A DNA stretch of 64,000 bases from Streptomyces sp. NRRL F-5135 (GCF_000719775.1 NZ_JOHR01000009.1:248001-312000); one strand, 5' to 3'. Shown: positions 42,616-51,765, counted from the first letter of the stretch. The notes: generated by a model from the sequence alone, not told the origin. Numbers and translations are program-made.

Positions 42616-43542
42616 TCAGCCCCGCGGCAGCGCGTCGGCCACGACGATCTGGGACGGGGCGATCCCGGCCCGCCCGTCCTCGATGTCCCACAGGGTGTTC
42701 TGCAGCAGCCGGGCGAGGGTCCAGCCGGTCGCACGTTCGCGGTCCAGTTCCAGCACCTCGGTCAGCAGGTCGAACCGGCGTCTGACCACCCGTGGGGTGT
42801 CCCCGGTCGCGCCGCTCTCCCCCCATCCGGTGTCCAGGGCGGGCCACAGGTCGAAACCCGGGTCGCCGGCCAGCGGTTCCGGATCGATGGCCAGCCAGGG
42901 CTCACGTTCGGCGGCCAGCACGTTCCCGTAGTGCAGGTCCCAGTGCAGCAACCGTTCCCCGGGGTCGCCGACCAGCTCGGCGACGGCCGACGCCCAGCCC
43001 CTCAGCCGCCGCCGGTCCTCCCCGTCGCGCAACGCGCCCAGAGCGTGCGGCACTTCCCTCAGCATGTCGCCGGCGACATCGCCGAGACCGCGCAGCCCCG
43101 GGGGCGCCGGAACGGAGTGCAGCCGCGCCAGCAGCCCGGCCAGGACGCTCATGGCCGTGTCATCGTCGTCGAGGGAGGCCAGGGTGCGCGCGCCGTCGAG
43201 GCGTTCCAGCAGCAGGGCGCCGCCCTCCGGGTCGTGGTCGAGCAGCCGGACCATGCCGTCGCCGTTCCAGGCGCGCAGTCCGAGCAGGGCGGCCGCGGTC
43301 TCCTCCCGGGGCATCTGGAACCTCAGCGCGGCCCGGGTGCCGTCCGCGCGGACCACCGGCACCACGAGGGATGCCTCACCGGAACCGACGCCGCCCTCTC
43401 TCCTGAGCTCCCATCGGTCGAGGAACTCCGCGACCAGCCCGGGCAGCGCGGCGACCCAGGCCCGCTCCCGCTCACCGCCGTTCACGGTGTACGACGCGGC
43501 CAAGCTGTCAGGAACGACGACGACTTCGCCGGACGCGCTCAT
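42616..43542 (-). CDS. Aminoglycoside phosphotransferase-family kinase (APH(6)-like)
   Basis: 308 residues. The kinase catalytic loop is LLHWDLHYGNVL, the metal-binding segment is WLAIDPEPLAGDPGFDLWP, and an N-lobe ALRFQMPREE lysine-equivalent region precedes them. This HWDLHYxN variant recurs in Streptomyces relatives of streptomycin 6-kinase. It could phosphorylate an aminoglycoside or another hydroxylated metabolite; resistance is not proven. The ATG at 43542. It lies between glxA and the GH6 gene together with an aldo/keto reductase stub, which suggests recent insertion. Confidence 0.8.
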   Translation of the reverse strand: MSASGEVVVVPDSLAASYTVNGGERERAWVAALPGLVAEFLDRWELRREGGVGSGEASLVVPVVRADGTRAALRFQMPREETAAALLGLRAWNGDGMVRLLDHDPEGGALLLERLDGARTLASLDDDDTAMSVLAGLLARLHSVPAPPGLRGLGDVAGDMLREVPHALGALRDGEDRRRLRGWASAVAELVGDPGERLLHWDLHYGNVLAAEREPWLAIDPEPLAGDPGFDLWPALDTGWGESGATGDTPRVVRRRFDLLTEVLELDRERATGWTLARLLQNTLWDIEDGRAGIAPSQIVVADALPRG

Positions 43543-43652
43543 GGACGGACTTTCCTCCAGAAAGTCGGTGGAGGTGCCCAACCGGGACCGGCCGCCGGGA
43601 CCGTGAGGGCCAGGGCGACCGGCCCGCCGGGACCGCAGGGCTCCGGGCGGCC

Positions 43653-44696
43653 CTACTTCGCGTTGCGGGCCAGGTCCAGCGCGTAACTCTCGTACCACTC
43701 CCCCGCCTTGGGGCCGCCCTTGCAGGTGCCGTCCGACTCTCCGGGGCGTTTGATCCACAGGTACGCCTTGACCAGCGGGTCGCCGGTCTTCGTCGTCGGC
43801 CGTTCGCCCAGGGCGCGGCCCGGAGGGTTGCACCAGCGTTCGCTCGGATCGCCTTCGGTGGCCGGGCCGTTGCCGTTGCGGCTGGTGTCGATGACGAACG
43901 GCTTGCCGCCGACCTTCGCGGAGAGGCGCTTGCCGAAGTCCTTGCTCGCGTCGGTCGGGTAGAAGTTGGAGACGTTGACGGAGAAGCCGTCGGCGTCGGC
44001 GATGCCCGCCCACTGGAGCGGTTCGAAGAGCGCGTCGGGACTCTGCCAGCCCGCGTTGCCCGCGTCCAGGTAGACCGTGGTGGCCGGCTGCTGCTTGAGG
44101 CGCTTGATGGCGCCCTTGAGCAGGTCGTACCGCTCTTCGTGGTACTCGTCCGGCGTGCAGCCGTCCACCAGGTGCAGTACGGCGTCCGGCTCCAGGACCA
44201 CCGTCGTAGGGCGGTCTCCGATGCCCTTGGCGACCTCGTCGATCCAGGCGCGGTACGCGTTGCCGTCGGCGGCACCGCCCTTGGAGAACTGGCCGCAGTC
44301 GCGGTGCGGGATGTTGTAGAGGACGAACAGCGCCTCCCGGTCGGCCTTCGCCGCCGCTTCCGTGAAGCCCTTGGCCTGCTCCTGGGCGTTCTCCGGGGTG
44401 ATCCACTCGGCGACCGGCTGTTCGGCGATCTTCCTGATCAGCGCGGCGTTCTTGGCGTTCTCGCCACCGTCTCGGCCCTCGTACGCGGCGACCTGGCGGG
44501 CGGCGGTGCCGTCGGGGTTGACCCAGTACGGGTCCTCCGCCTTGGGCCGCTGGCCGAGCGACGGCGACTTCTTGCCCTTGTCGTCGTCCTCTCCGTCACC
44601 GCCCGAGGAACAGCCCGCCGCCAGCAGCACCGCGGCCGTCGCGGCAGCCGTCGCCACGAGCCGGACCCGACCGGTTCCGGAGTAACTGCCGTACAT
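43653..44696 (-). CDS. cslZ: GH6 endoglucanase lipoprotein (CslZ-like)
   Basis: 347 residues. The lipobox LLAAGC at ~25-30 marks a lipoprotein. The GH6 core shows VLYNIPHRDCGQFSKGG, the catalytic acid region VVLEPDAVLHLVDG, YLDAGNAGW, VNVSNFYPT and FVIDTSRNGNGP. GH6 enzymes cleave beta-1,4-glucans with inversion. A membrane-tethered endoglucanase near cslA-glxA suits trimming of the tip glucan, as proposed for CslZ. The ATG at 44696 has GGGGGAG upstream; a longer 41-residue extension is rejected. Confidence 0.88.
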   Translation of the reverse strand: MYGSYSGTGRVRLVATAAATAAVLLAAGCSSGGDGEDDDKGKKSPSLGQRPKAEDPYWVNPDGTAARQVAAYEGRDGGENAKNAALIRKIAEQPVAEWITPENAQEQAKGFTEAAAKADREALFVLYNIPHRDCGQFSKGGAADGNAYRAWIDEVAKGIGDRPTTVVLEPDAVLHLVDGCTPDEYHEERYDLLKGAIKRLKQQPATTVYLDAGNAGWQSPDALFEPLQWAGIADADGFSVNVSNFYPTDASKDFGKRLSAKVGGKPFVIDTSRNGNGPATEGDPSERWCNPPGRALGERPTTKTGDPLVKAYLWIKRPGESDGTCKGGPKAGEWYESYALDLARNAK

Positions 44697-44871
44697 CCAC
44701 TCCCCCTTGATGCGCCACACCCCCGGCGCCTCGCCTCGCCTCACCTTGATCCCCCTGGTCGGAGATCGAACCACCGACCGGATCAATCCTGGCACACCGT
44801 CTCCGGCCGTCAGGGCCATTCCGGTGGTGCGCGATCTCCGTATGCCCGCGCTCCGGGCCGCGTCGGCGTCA

Positions 44872-45879
44872 TCAGCCGTCGCGTGGTGCGCGCACGCCCG
44901 TCAGGTACGCCGACACGACCACGTTCGCCGTGTACGCGTTCGCCTTCCGGTCGAACGTTCCGCCACAGGTGATCAGCCGCAGCTCGGCCCGGGACGCCAC
45001 CCGGGGCCCGTACACCTCGTGCGCGTCGAAACGGTCGCGGGGAACGACCCGTACGTCCTCGATCGTGAACTCCGCGAGCGAACCGTCCGCCCGGGTCACC
45101 CGGATCCGCCCGCCCGGCCGCGCGCCGCTGAGACCGTAGAAGACGGCCGGTCCCGTGTCCGTGTCCACGTGGCCGACGAAGAGGGCGACGCCCTCGGCGC
45201 CGGGGGCGACGCCGTCTCCGTACCAGCCGACCGCGCCCGGCCGCGCGTACGGGGGCGGGTCGACCGCCCCGGCGCGGTCCAGCCCGCGCGCCTCGACCGG
45301 TGCCGCGACGCCCAGCGCCGGGACGGCCACCCGCAGCGGGCGCGCGGCGGGCAGCGGGGCGTGGGGCGGGGGCAGCGGCGGCGTGCCGGGCCGAGGACTT
45401 ACGGCGGCGACGCCGCTGGCGGCAGGCGAGAAACCGCTCGTGACGGGCCAGGAACCGCTCGTGGCGGGCGAGGAACCGCTCGTGACGGGCGAGGCGACGA
45501 CGGCCATCGGGCCCACGCCCGCGTCACGGCTCGCGAGGCCCAGTGCCAGAAGCAGGACGGCACCCGCCATTGCTATGGACGGCCGGCCGATGCCCGTTCC
45601 GGCCCAAGGTGGGCGCGACGGGCGTACGGCTTGGGCCGAGCGTATGGGTATGGCCGGGTCCGCCGACGCGCTGTCCGCCGACGGGCCCGCGGAGCCCGTC
45701 GGCGGTCCGGCGACGCGGCGCCGGGCAATGCCCCGGGAGAAGCCGCTCCGGGCGAGTCCTCGGGAGGCCGCTCGGGCGGCCTCCCAGGACGACCCGTACC
45801 CGGTGGGTCCCCGAGGAGTGCCGGAGGCCGCCGGGGCCCCGGCGAGCCCGTGCGCCCCGTAGGGCAGCCCGCCGGACAT
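44872..45879 (-). CDS. Class F sortase
   Basis: 335 residues. The first ~95 are disordered, a single membrane helix (PSIAMAGAVLLLALGLA) follows, then a Ser/Thr/Pro linker with a threefold 21-bp repeat, and the sortase barrel with VALFVGHVDTDTG (catalytic His) and LRLITCGGTFDR (catalytic Cys). Class F sortases are the actinobacterial single-domain type, and few substrates are known. Its start lies one base past the stop of the neighbouring surface-protein gene, so the two are one operon. Confidence 0.88.
   Translation of the reverse strand: MSGGLPYGAHGLAGAPAASGTPRGPTGYGSSWEAARAASRGLARSGFSRGIARRRVAGPPTGSAGPSADSASADPAIPIRSAQAVRPSRPPWAGTGIGRPSIAMAGAVLLLALGLASRDAGVGPMAVVASPVTSGSSPATSGSWPVTSGFSPAASGVAAVSPRPGTPPLPPPHAPLPAARPLRVAVPALGVAAPVEARGLDRAGAVDPPPYARPGAVGWYGDGVAPGAEGVALFVGHVDTDTGPAVFYGLSGARPGGRIRVTRADGSLAEFTIEDVRVVPRDRFDAHEVYGPRVASRAELRLITCGGTFDRKANAYTANVVVSAYLTGVRAPRDG
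45430..45492. repeat. 21-bp tandem repeat in the sortase linker
   Basis: Three units of GGAACCGCTCGTGACGGGCGA-type sequence encode the Ser-Pro-(Val/Ala)-Thr-Ser-Gly linker repeats between the membrane helix and the catalytic barrel. Confidence 0.8.
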
Positions 45880-45880
45880 C

Positions 45881-46654
45881 TCAGTCCGTGTCCCGCGCGG
45901 CCGGTCCGGCCGCCCCGCGCTGCCGCCGTACGCTCCTGAACGCCACGGCGACCGCCGCCACCCCCGTCAGCACCAGGCCGATCACGGCGTGCCGCGTCCC
46001 CGGGCCACCCGTCGCGGCGCTCCCCTGCGCCTGGGCCGACGTGGTGGCGGAGGTGTCCGAGCCGGCGGAGGTGTTCGGGTTGGTGGAGTCGCTGGAGTCT
46101 CCGGAGTCGCTGGAGTCCGCGACGCCCGCCTCGTCGTCGTGGCGGTCCGCGGTGGACTTCGCCGTACCGCCGCCCCCGGCCCGTACCGGAGCCGTGGGAC
46201 TCGCGTGGGCCTCGGGCCGGGCGGCGGCGCGGCGTACGACCTCGAACGTGCCGGAGCCCGAGCGGACCCGGCCGCCGCCGCAGCTGATGGCGATCTCGTG
46301 CTGCCCGGGAGTCACCGAGGACCTGAGCCTGGCGAGACCGGTCAGCGGGATCTTGTACTTCGGGTTCCTGGCCAGTTCCTCCTGGTCCCGGATCCAGTCC
46401 TCGCCGTAGGCACGGGGGGCGAGATCCACATCGGCCACGAAGGCGTCGGACCTGGCGACGGCCGAGGTGCCCGCGCAGCCCGATGCCCGGATCTCGATCC
46501 GCTGCCCCGGGGCGGCGCTGGACGGGATGACCATGACGGTGACCGGGTCGGCGGCCCGGGCGATGGCCTCGGCGGTGGCGGTTCCGAGGCCAGGCGTGCT
46601 CACCAGTACGGTGACGGCCGTCGCGGCACGCAGAGCGAGCAAGGATGGACGCAT
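45881..46654 (-). CDS. Secreted, membrane-anchored surface protein (sortase operon partner)
   Basis: 257 residues. A signal peptide (MRPSLLALRAATAVTVLVSTPGLGTATAEA), an Ig-like domain (VTVMVIPSSAAPGQRIEIRASGC, TPGQHEIAISCGGG with a cysteine pair), a long Ser/Asp/Thr linker, and a C-terminal helix with Arg tail (VIGLVLTGVAAVAVAFRSVRRQR). No LPXTG or LAXTG motif is visible before the helix, so sorting by the adjacent sortase is not obvious. I do not recognise a named family; the role is probably in the cell envelope. Confidence 0.8.
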   Translation of the reverse strand: MRPSLLALRAATAVTVLVSTPGLGTATAEAIARAADPVTVMVIPSSAAPGQRIEIRASGCAGTSAVARSDAFVADVDLAPRAYGEDWIRDQEELARNPKYKIPLTGLARLRSSVTPGQHEIAISCGGGRVRSGSGTFEVVRRAAARPEAHASPTAPVRAGGGGTAKSTADRHDDEAGVADSSDSGDSSDSTNPNTSAGSDTSATTSAQAQGSAATGGPGTRHAVIGLVLTGVAAVAVAFRSVRRQRGAAGPAARDTD

Positions 46655-46812
46655 GGTGAACCTCCTTGTAGAAGAGACTCACCCACCCGGCGCATTTCCG
46701 CATCCGCAGCGGTCGGCGGCGCCTCGCGGCCGTACGCGCCGTACGCGCCGCGCCAAGGCGTCACCGCGTCGGAGCCGCCGTGCCCGGCCCCGCCGCGCCC
46801 CGGCTTCGGACC

Positions 46813-46874
46813 GGCCCCGCGACCGGGCCTGGATTGGCCCCGCGACCGGGCCTGGATTGCCCCCACGACCGGCC
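46813..46874. repeat. 23-bp tandem repeat
   Basis: A unit starting GGCCCCGCGACCGGG is present about 2.7 times in the 256-bp spacer between the surface-protein gene and the HAD gene. No gene or terminator was identified in this spacer. Confidence 0.7.
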
Positions 46875-46910
46875 GCGGCCCGGGCGGCGGCCGTCCCGCC
46901 GCTGCCGCGC

Positions 46911-47690
46911 TCAGACGCGATCGACGAGATCCGCGATCGAATTGACGACCGTTGAGGGCCGGAAGGGGTACCTCTCGATGTCGGGCCGCGTCGTGACCCC
47001 CGTCAGCACGAGGAAGGTCTCCATCCCCGCCTCCAGTCCCGCCAGGACGTCCGTGTCCATCCGGTCACCGATCATCGCGCTGGTCTCGGAGTGCGCGCCG
47101 ATCGCGTTCAGGCCCGTCCGCATCATGAGCGGGTTCGGCTTGCCCGCGAAGTAGGGCTCCTTGCCGGTGGCCTTCGTGATCAGCGCGGCGACGGCCCCGG
47201 TGGCGGGCAGCGGCCCCTCGGTGGACGGGCCGGTGGAGTCGGGGTTGGTGCAGATGAACCGCGCGCCCCCGTTGATCAGCCGGATCGCCCTGGTCAGCGC
47301 CTCGAAGCTATACGTACGAGTCTCTCCGAGCACCACGTAATCCGGCTCGTGGTCGGTCAGGACGTAACCGATGTCGTGCAGGGCGGTGGTCATCCCGGCC
47401 TCGCCGATGACGTACGCCGTGCCGCCGGGCCGCTGGTCGTCCAGGAACTTCGCGGTGGCCAGCGCCGATGTCCAGATGTTCTCCACCGGCACGTCGAGGC
47501 CCATCCGGGCGAGGCGGGCCTGGAGGTCGCGCGGGGTGTAGATGGAGTTGTTGGTGAGGACCAGGAAGGGCCGCCCCGACTCCCGCAGCCGTTTGATGAA
47601 TTCGGCGGCGCCGGGGATCGGCACCCCTTCGTGGATGAGGACACCGTCCATGTCGGTGAGCCAGGATTCGATCGGCTTGCGCTCTGCCAC
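46911..47690 (-). CDS. HAD-IIA family hydrolase (NagD-like)
   Basis: 259 residues. Motif I is WLTDMDGVL (nucleophile Asp), motif II LVLTNNS, motif III lysine in FAGKPNPLMM, and motif IV IGDRMDTDV, with a C2-type cap between II and III. These enzymes dephosphorylate nucleotides or sugar phosphates. It stands alone. The start ATG at 47690 begins the conserved IESWLTDMDG segment. Confidence 0.9.
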   Translation of the reverse strand: MAERKPIESWLTDMDGVLIHEGVPIPGAAEFIKRLRESGRPFLVLTNNSIYTPRDLQARLARMGLDVPVENIWTSALATAKFLDDQRPGGTAYVIGEAGMTTALHDIGYVLTDHEPDYVVLGETRTYSFEALTRAIRLINGGARFICTNPDSTGPSTEGPLPATGAVAALITKATGKEPYFAGKPNPLMMRTGLNAIGAHSETSAMIGDRMDTDVLAGLEAGMETFLVLTGVTTRPDIERYPFRPSTVVNSIADLVDRV

Positions 47691-47890
47691 TGGACTGTTC
47701 TCCGCTCTGCGGTGGCCAAAACTGGACGGTCCGACGCCGCCCAGCGTAACGAGGGCGGCGAGCGGGCGGGAGGGGCGGCCACCACGGCTCGGGCACGGCG
47801 GAGTGTGCCCGGGCGAACGCGTGACACCACAGGCCGCGGGAGGGGGATGTTGGGCTCGGGGCGTCGGGCCCGGGGCTCAGGCCCGGGGCA

Positions 47891-48949
47891 TCAGGCCCGG
47901 CCGGTGCGCAGGCGCAGCATGCCCGCGGCCAGTACGGCCCCGGCCGTGACCAGCGCCAGCGCCGCGACGGCGCGGCCGAGGAGGTCACCGGAGACAGCGG
48001 ATCCGGCGAGGACGAAGACGGCTGACGAGCCGCCACGGGGCCGGTGCCGCTCCGGCCGGACGGCCGGTACCGGGTCCAAGTAGTCGAGATCGACGGTGTC
48101 ACCGGCGTCACCCGAGTGACCGGCATGGTCCTCCCGGCCGGCGTGACCCCCGCGACCGGGGTCACCGGCTCCGCCGCCGTACCGTTCGGGCCGGTCGTAG
48201 CCGTCGGCGTGCTCGGTGTCGTCGGCGTATCTGCCGCCCGGACCGCTCCTGCCGACGCCGAAGCGGTACGTGCCCGACTCCCCGACCCACTCTCCGTCGT
48301 CCCCGCGCCGCTGTACGGTCGCGGCGGTGGCCACGACCTCGTTCCGGGGAGTGCCCCGGGCGAAGGCCAGCCGTACGCGTACGGTCACGGTCCGGCCCGG
48401 TGGTACGGCGAACCCGGGGGAGCCGTCGTCCAGTACCCCGACGATCTCGTCGTGATCGGTCTTCTCCAGGGAGAGGGACCGCCATCCCTTGTCCTCACGG
48501 GCTTCCAGGGTGACCTGGGAGGTGGTCAGCGTCCGCTCGCGGTCGACCAGGACGACGACGGGATGGATGTCCTCACAGGCGTGCCGGGTGGTGTTGGTGA
48601 GGTCGAGGTACCAGATCCCCGGGGCGCCTCCGGGCGAGAAGGACGAAGGCCCGCCGTGGACATGGGCCGAGATCGGAAAGTCCTCGCCGGTGGACCGCGC
48701 CCCCTTGCCGCACACCTGCCGCCGCTCGGACGGGGAGCCGAGCGCGGACACCGGTACGGACACGGACACGGGCGCGAGTACGGGTGCGAGTACGGGTGCG
48801 GGCGCGTGTCGTGCGGTAGTCGCGGGGGCAGCGAGGGAGAAGGGGACCACGGCGACCGAGGCGACCGCGACGACGGCGGTGACGGCGCCACTGGCGGCGA
48901 CCGCACGGGCGGGGCCTTGACGCGGTCGCGTGACTGGCACAAGGGGCAT
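47891..48949 (-). CDS. Secreted membrane-anchored protein of unknown function
   Basis: 352 residues. A signal segment (AVTAVVAVASVAVVPFSLAAP) is followed by a repetitive Ala/Pro/Val linker, a beta-rich domain (GIWYLDLTNTTRHACEDIHPVVVLVDRERTL, TVTVRVRLAF), a Gly/Asp/His-rich linker and a final helix (AVAALALVTAGAVLAAGMLRLRTGRA). The build resembles the sortase-operon surface protein, but there is no sorting motif. I do not recognise a named family. Streptomyces have several such envelope proteins. Confidence 0.75.
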   Translation of the reverse strand: MPLVPVTRPRQGPARAVAASGAVTAVVAVASVAVVPFSLAAPATTARHAPAPVLAPVLAPVSVSVPVSALGSPSERRQVCGKGARSTGEDFPISAHVHGGPSSFSPGGAPGIWYLDLTNTTRHACEDIHPVVVLVDRERTLTTSQVTLEAREDKGWRSLSLEKTDHDEIVGVLDDGSPGFAVPPGRTVTVRVRLAFARGTPRNEVVATAATVQRRGDDGEWVGESGTYRFGVGRSGPGGRYADDTEHADGYDRPERYGGGAGDPGRGGHAGREDHAGHSGDAGDTVDLDYLDPVPAVRPERHRPRGGSSAVFVLAGSAVSGDLLGRAVAALALVTAGAVLAAGMLRLRTGRA

Positions 48950-49230
48950 GTGAACGGCCTTCGTGGAGCTGGTGACGGACTGTCGCGTACGAAGCGGCCA
49001 CCGGACCGTCGGCGTCCGGACGGCCGGCGTCGGGCCGACGCTGCCATGCCGGGCCCGGCCGTACCGGGCGGCAGGGCCCTGTGCCCCCGTAAGTCATACG
49101 AACAGCGTCGGTGCGCCCGCCTGTCCGGCGCACCGACGCGTACACCGCACCGCCTGACGCGACAAACCGCCCGACGCGACGCACCGCCGACCAGCCGCGT
49201 ACGCCACGAGCAGCCCGACGCCGCGAGGCG

Positions 49231-50448
49231 TCAGCGCCGTCCCCGGCTGCCCTCGGCCCGTCCGAACACCGGCGCGAGGACGAGTTGCGCCGCACCCTCC
49301 GCGACCGGATGCGCGCCACCGCCGGCGGCGGCCGTCACCTGGACCGACGTGCACCGGGCGCGTTCGGCGACGACGGCGGCCACCCCCCGCACGAAACGCT
49401 CCTCGTGGGCGGTGACCGTACGGCCGCCGAGCAGGATCCGGTCGATGTCGAGCAGCCCGATGAGGTTCGCCGCCCCGGCCCCGAGCACCCGGGCCGCCCC
49501 GGCGAGATCGCCGCGCGCGACGGCGGCCAGGCAGATGGCCTCGATACAGCCGCGATTGCCGCAGTCGCAGGCGGGCCCGTCCAAGTGGATGACCTGGTGC
49601 CCGAACTCGCCCGCGCCGGTGCGCGCGCCCCGGTGCAGCTCGCCGTCTATGACGAGGCCCGCGCCCAGCCCCGTACCGAGGTGGAGGTACGCGAACGTGT
49701 CGGCGGGGCCGCGCAGGGCGAGGCCGAGCGCGGCGGCGTTGGTGTCCTTGTCGAGGACGACGGGGAATCCGAGGCGGGCGGCGAGGGTGTCGCGCAGCGG
49801 CACACCGTTCCACTGCGGGAAGCCGGTCACCCGCCGGGGTACGCCGGTGGTGTGGTCGAGCGGGCCGGGCATGGCGACCCCGACGCCGAGGAGCCCGTCC
49901 CCGCGTACCGCCCGCGCCTCGCCACGTACCGCCCGCGCAGCCCCTCGTACCGCCGCCACCTGCTCGACCACCGCCGCGATCACCCGGTCCGTCCCCGCGC
50001 CGAGGTCGAGCGGCACCGACCGTGCGGCGACCGGGGTGCCGGCCAGGTCCACCAGAACCACCGTCAGTTCGTCCCGGTCCAGGTGGACCCCCACGGCCTG
50101 CGCCGCGGACGGCACCAGCCGCAGGACGGTCCTGGGCTTTCCCCCGGTCGAGGCGCGGTGGCCGGCCTCCGCCACCAGGCCGTCCGCGCGCAGCCTGGCG
50201 GTGATCTTGCTGACGGCCTGGGGGGTGAGACCGGCGTGCTCGGCGAGTTCGAGGCGGCTTATGCCGGCTTCGCCCGCCGTACGGAGCAGGTCGAGGACGA
50301 GGGCCGCGTTGGGCCCGCGCGGTACGGCGGGGCGGGGCGCCACGACAGCCGGGTCACCCTCGCCCCTGCGACCGCCCCCGCCCCGGCTGCCGCTCTCGCC
50401 CCCGCTGTCGCCCACGCCGCTGCCGTCACCCTTGTTCACACCGGCCAT
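49231..50448 (-). CDS. ROK-family transcriptional regulator
   Basis: 405 residues. A winged helix (LVLDLLRTAGEAGISRLELAEHAGLTPQAVSKITARL) precedes a ROK sugar-kinase fold with GVGVAMPGPLDHTTG, FVLDKDTNA-type substrate motif, GTGLGAGLVIDGEL (ATP phosphate loop) and the zinc motif CDCGNRGCIE. It probably represses sugar-related genes. Only 48 bp separate it from the divergent Gfo/Idh/MocA gene, its likely target. The ATG at 50448 has GAGG upstream. The first 45 residues are disordered. Confidence 0.88.
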   Translation of the reverse strand: MAGVNKGDGSGVGDSGGESGSRGGGGRRGEGDPAVVAPRPAVPRGPNAALVLDLLRTAGEAGISRLELAEHAGLTPQAVSKITARLRADGLVAEAGHRASTGGKPRTVLRLVPSAAQAVGVHLDRDELTVVLVDLAGTPVAARSVPLDLGAGTDRVIAAVVEQVAAVRGAARAVRGEARAVRGDGLLGVGVAMPGPLDHTTGVPRRVTGFPQWNGVPLRDTLAARLGFPVVLDKDTNAAALGLALRGPADTFAYLHLGTGLGAGLVIDGELHRGARTGAGEFGHQVIHLDGPACDCGNRGCIEAICLAAVARGDLAGAARVLGAGAANLIGLLDIDRILLGGRTVTAHEERFVRGVAAVVAERARCTSVQVTAAAGGGAHPVAEGAAQLVLAPVFGRAEGSRGRR

Positions 50449-50463
50449 TGTGCCTCGACCTTG

Positions 50464-50490
50464 CACTTTGGAAACGGCGTTGCTTAAGTG
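50464..50490. promoter_or_regulatory. Candidate operator between ROK and oxidoreductase genes
   Basis: CACTT-N17-AAGTG spans the 48-bp divergent spacer, with an internal CTTAAG. Symmetry and position suggest binding by the ROK regulator; the arms are short. Confidence 0.35.
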
Positions 50491-50496
50491 AACTCC

Positions 50497-51612
50497 ATGA
50501 CTGGCAATGACACGGGCAACGGCACTCCCTCACGCGTCGGACTGATCGGATACGGCCTCGCGGGTTCCGTATTCCACGCTCCACTGATCGCCGCCACCGC
50601 GGGACTCGCCCTCGACACCGTCGTCACCACCGCCCCCGAGCGCCGGGAGCAGGCGCGCGCCGAGTTCCCCGGCGTGCGGTTCGCCGCGTCCCCGGAGGAG
50701 TTGTGGGAGCGCGCCGGCGAGCTCGACCTGATCGTCGTCGCCTCCCCCAACAAGACCCACGTCCCGCTCGCGACCGCCGCCCTGGAAGCCGGTCTGCCGG
50801 TGGTCGTGGACAAGCCGGTCGCGGGCAGCGCGGCCGAGGCGCGGGCGCTGGCCGCGCTCGCCGACGAGCGGGGGCTCCTGCTCTCCGTCTTCCACAACCG
50901 GCGCTGGGACAACGACTTCCGTACCCTGGCCCGCCTCGTCAAGGGCGGCGAGCTGGGCGACGTACAGCGCTTCGAGTCCCGCTTCGAGCGGTGGCGGCCC
51001 CGGCTCAAGGGCGGCTGGCGCGAGTCGGGCGCGACGGAGGAGATCGGGGGACTCCTGTACGACCTGGGCAGTCATGTGGTCGACCAGGCGCTGGTGCTGT
51101 TCGGGCCGGCGGCGACGGTGTACGCGGAGATGGACGTACGCCGCCCCGGCGCCGAGGCCGACGACGACACCTTCATCGCGCTCACGCACACCAATGGTGT
51201 CCGCTCCCACCTCTACGTCAGCGCCACCACGGCGCAACTCGGCCCGCGTTTCCGGGTGCTGGGGTCGGAGGCGGGCTACGTGAAGTACGGCCTCGACCCG
51301 CAGGAGGCCGACCTGCGCGACGGCAAACGGCCGGGCGCGGGAGCGGGGGGCTGGGGAGTGGAGCCGGAGTCGCTGTGGGGGCGGTACGGCGCCGGCCAGT
51401 CGCCGCTGACCGGCGGCGGCCACCCGGTGGAGAGCGAGCCGGGCGACTACCCGGCGTACTACGCGGCCGTCGTCGCCGCGCTGCGCGAGGGCACGGCCCC
51501 GCCGGTGACGGCGTACGAGGCGGCGGCGACGCTGGACGTCCTGGAGGCGGCACGGCGGTCGGCCCGGGAGGGCGGGGCCATCAGCCTGGCGGCCGGCCCC
51601 GCCACCGGGTGA
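50497..51612 (+). CDS. Gfo/Idh/MocA family oxidoreductase
   Basis: 371 residues. The Rossmann motif is VGLIGYGLAGSVFHAPLI, the conserved lysine-proline is VVVDKPVAGS, and VFHNRRWDNDF and GGLLYDLGSHVVDQAL are the usual C-terminal domain motifs. It oxidises or reduces a sugar, inositol or similar polyol with NAD(P). Divergent from a ROK regulator, which also points to sugar metabolism. The ATG at 50497; a GTG at 50488 is possible. Confidence 0.88.
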   Translation: MTGNDTGNGTPSRVGLIGYGLAGSVFHAPLIAATAGLALDTVVTTAPERREQARAEFPGVRFAASPEELWERAGELDLIVVASPNKTHVPLATAALEAGLPVVVDKPVAGSAAEARALAALADERGLLLSVFHNRRWDNDFRTLARLVKGGELGDVQRFESRFERWRPRLKGGWRESGATEEIGGLLYDLGSHVVDQALVLFGPAATVYAEMDVRRPGAEADDDTFIALTHTNGVRSHLYVSATTAQLGPRFRVLGSEAGYVKYGLDPQEADLRDGKRPGAGAGGWGVEPESLWGRYGAGQSPLTGGGHPVESEPGDYPAYYAAVVAALREGTAPPVTAYEAAATLDVLEAARRSAREGGAISLAAGPATG

Positions 51613-51765
51613 AACCGGGCCCACCACGGGGCGAGGCCGGCCCCCCTACCGGGTGAAACCGGCCCCGCTACCGGGCCCCGCCGGCGGGTGAGGCCGGGCC
51701 CGCCACGGAGCGACACGAGCCCCGCCACAGGGCGGAGGGCGCCCCGCTACCCGGTGAGGCCGGGG
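51607..51765. repeat. Imperfect repeats at a convergent gene junction
   Basis: Four copies of a GGGTGARRCCGG core occur from the end of the oxidoreductase gene to the end of the MBL gene, with GC-rich spacers of 20-50 bp. It may act as a bidirectional terminator region, but no single strong hairpin stands out. Confidence 0.5.

Noticed and set aside
42616..47690. Antibiotic biosynthetic cluster suggested by the APH-like kinase
   Set aside because: No biosynthetic enzymes nearby; neighbours are envelope and glycan genes.
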